A stretch of 50,986 nucleotides of DNA from Fonticula-like sp. SCN 57-25 (taxonomy: Eukaryota > Nucleariida > Rotosphaerida), in NCBI GenBank assembly GCA_001724245.1, contig MEDX01000021.1:1-50986 (forward strand), written 5' to 3'. The stretch's first letter is position 1. Every line of letters starts with the position of its first letter. This document shows, piece after piece, positions 49,438-50,986 of this stretch. Under the pieces are notes generated by a model. That model saw nothing but the letters and a program-made list of their open reading frames with translations. It did not search any database and was not told the origin of the DNA. A program made the translations under genes and the position numbers.

Positions 49438-50836
49438 TGGCACCATCGCTGGCCTCAACGTGGTGCGCATCATCAACGAGCCCACCGCCGCCGCCATTGC
49501 CTACGGCCTCGACAAGAAGGACGACGAGCGCGTCATTCTCGTTTTCGATCTCGGAGGCGGTACCTTTGACGTGTCCATCCTCGCCATCGACGGCGGCGTC
49601 TTTGAGGTGCTCTCGACCAACGGTGACACTCACCTCGGTGGTGAGGACTTTGACCACCGCGTCATGGACTACCTGATCAGCCTCTTCCAGCGCAAGCACA
49701 AGAAGAACCTCCGCGACGACCTCCGCGCCCTCGGCAAGCTCAAGCGCGAGGTGGAGAAGGCCAAGCGCACCCTCTCGCTCCAGACCTCGGCCCGCATCGA
49801 GATCGAGTCGATCATGGACGGCATTGACTTTACCGAGACGCTCACCCGCGCCAAATTTGAGGAGCTCAACATTGACCTCTTCCGCCGCACGCTCGAGCCC
49901 GTCAAGAAGGTGCTTGAGGACGCTGGCCTCGCCAAGAACGAGATCAACGACATTGTGCTCGTCGGCGGCTCGACCCGCATCCCCAAGGTCGTCGAGCTCC
50001 TCGAGACCTTCTTTGAGGGCCGCAAGGCCAACAAGGGCATCAACCCCGACGAGGCCGTCGCGTACGGCGCTGCTGTCCAGGGCGGCGTCCTCTCCAACCA
50101 GGCCGAGACTGAGGACATTGTGCTCCTCGACGTGTGCCCGCTCACGCTCGGCATTGAGACTGCCGGCGGCATCATGACCAAGATCATCCCGCGCAACACT
50201 GTCGTCCCGACCAAGAAGAGCCAGATGTTCACCACCACGGCCGACAACCAGCCCACCGTCAGCATCGTCGTGTACGAGGGCGAGCGCCAGATGACCAAGG
50301 ACAACAACCAGCTCGGCAAGTTTGACCTGACCAACCTCGCCCCCGCCCCCCGCGGCGTCCCGCAGATTGAGGTCACCTTTGAGATTGACGTTAACGGCAT
50401 TCTGCGCGTGTCCGCGCTCGACAAGGGCACCGGCAAGTCCAACTCTGTCACGATCACCAACGACAAGGGCCGCCTCACCCAGGAGCAGATCGACCGCATG
50501 ATCGCCGACGCTGAGCGCTACGCCGAGGAGGACCGTCTCGTCCGCGAGCGCGTCGAGGCCCGCAACGCCCTCGAGGCCTACGCGTACCAGCTCAAGAACC
50601 AGGTCGCTGACGAGCAGGCGCTCGGCGGCAAGCTCTCGGAGGAGGAGAAGGAGACCATCACGACCGCCGTCGACGAGACGCTCTCGTGGATCAACGCCAA
50701 CTCGGAGGCCGAGACTGACGACATCAACGAGCAGAAGAAGACGCTCGAGGGCATCGTCCACCCGATCGTCTCGCGCCTCTACGCCGACGGGTCCGCCGGC
50801 GGCGAGGAGGAGATGCCCGACCACGACGAGCTCTAA
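48878..50836 (+). CDS. BIP: BiP, ER-lumenal HSP70 chaperone
   Basis: Intronless, 652 aa. ER signal peptide [20 protein letters not shown], mature start near [10 protein letters not shown]. ATPase domain: [15 protein letters not shown], the phosphate-binding loop [19 protein letters not shown], and [12 protein letters not shown]; linker [14 protein letters not shown]; substrate-binding domain with [19 protein letters not shown] and helical lid. It ends MPDHDEL, an HDEL-type ER retrieval signal. Folds and quality-controls secretory proteins. Translation starts at 48878, after the TATA box; an in-frame upstream extension to 48614 would run through the promoter and destroy the signal peptide. Strong codon bias toward C/G-ending codons fits high expression; the absence of introns is common for inducible HSP70s. 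Confidence 0.98.
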
Positions 50837-50986
50837 GCTGAAAAAAGACAAATTGTCCTCAGTTCTAGATGGATGTGTAAAAGAAATAACGCTTTGTTTT
50901 TGATGTGCGTGCATGGTTATGTGCGTGGGCGCACGGTCTGTATTCCAATATACTTGTTGAATGTGCTCATCATACTTTGAAACGCC
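50837..50986 (+). other. BiP 3' flank
   Basis: AT-rich sequence after the stop, with AAAGAAATAACG near 50880 and CAATATACTTG near 50947. Likely 3' untranslated region and end of transcript; no further gene begins before the window ends. Confidence 0.4.

Noticed and set aside
48866-50914. 682-codon open frame antisense to BiP
   Set aside because: Long antisense frames opposite HSP70 genes are a known by-product of GC-rich codon choice. No splice signals, promoter or protein-like conservation; the sense strand is unmistakably BiP.
1-50986. tRNA, rRNA, transposon, LTR or CRISPR features
   Set aside because: Scanned by eye for T-loop GGTTCRANTCC strings, terminal repeats, reverse transcriptase or transposase motifs and regularly spaced repeats; none found.

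Overview
This is a eukaryotic nuclear window from a compact, GC-rich genome. It carries 28 protein-coding genes in 51 kb, most of them interrupted by short introns of about 43-70 nt with C-T-(A/G)-A-C branch points. I reconstructed 68 introns by requiring reading-frame continuity and, where the family was recognisable, protein colinearity. Of their 5' ends, 62 fit GT-N-C-G (mainly GTACG or GTGCG) and none has A at +4. Exons prefer G or C at third positions; introns and spacers are AT-richer. The gene set (E2F-partner DP, CHORD-CS fusion, AUP1, an INSIG-like protein, bifunctional PFKFB, Smaug/Vts1-type SAM protein, VTI1, VPS51, an HDEL-ending BiP) suggests a unicellular opisthokont or amoebozoan-like protist. 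I cannot name the species. I saw no rRNA, tRNA, CRISPR or transposon.

Layout. 1-9.7 kb: 3' end of mitochondrial PheRS (+), PFKFB (+), JMJD7-like JmjC hydroxylase (-), an unknown type I membrane protein (-), a small unknown protein (+), AUP1-like protein (-), SLC37-like transporter (+). 8.8-17.1 kb: URB2-like ribosome-biogenesis factor (-) and ATAD2/Yta7-like AAA-bromodomain protein (-). 17.2-25.5 kb: VPS51 (+), mitochondrial bS6 (-), F-box/EF-hand protein (+), an auxilin-type PTEN-C2/RING-H2 fusion (-), WD40-like protein (+). 25.9-38.9 kb: PH-tailed myosin (-), a VP39-family methyltransferase-like protein (-), VTI1 SNARE (+), Smaug-like protein (+), CHORDC1 (-), an unknown two-pass membrane protein (+). 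39.1-51 kb: cation-diffusion transporter (-), two tandem LUD-domain paralogues (-,-), DP (-), INSIG-like protein (+), riboflavin kinase (-), type B carboxylesterase (-), BiP (+).

The genes do not form one pathway. They alternate in strand, giving nine divergent pairs with short shared promoters (82-572 bp) and nine convergent pairs. Promoters repeatedly carry CCAAT/ATTGG boxes. The BiP/esterase promoter has a perfect ER-stress element (CCAAT-N9-CCACG in inverse orientation), a perfect heat-shock element and a TATA box. E2F-type sites lie just upstream of DP itself and of the ATAD2-like gene. An octamer, GCAAACTG, is clustered upstream of PFKFB and of the WD40-like gene. The most unusual items are the PTEN-C2/RING fusion with a destroyed phosphatase loop, the VP39-family protein lacking the glycine-rich loop expected for SAM binding, the LUD pair that differs by a mitochondrial presequence, and the +4C splice-donor signature.
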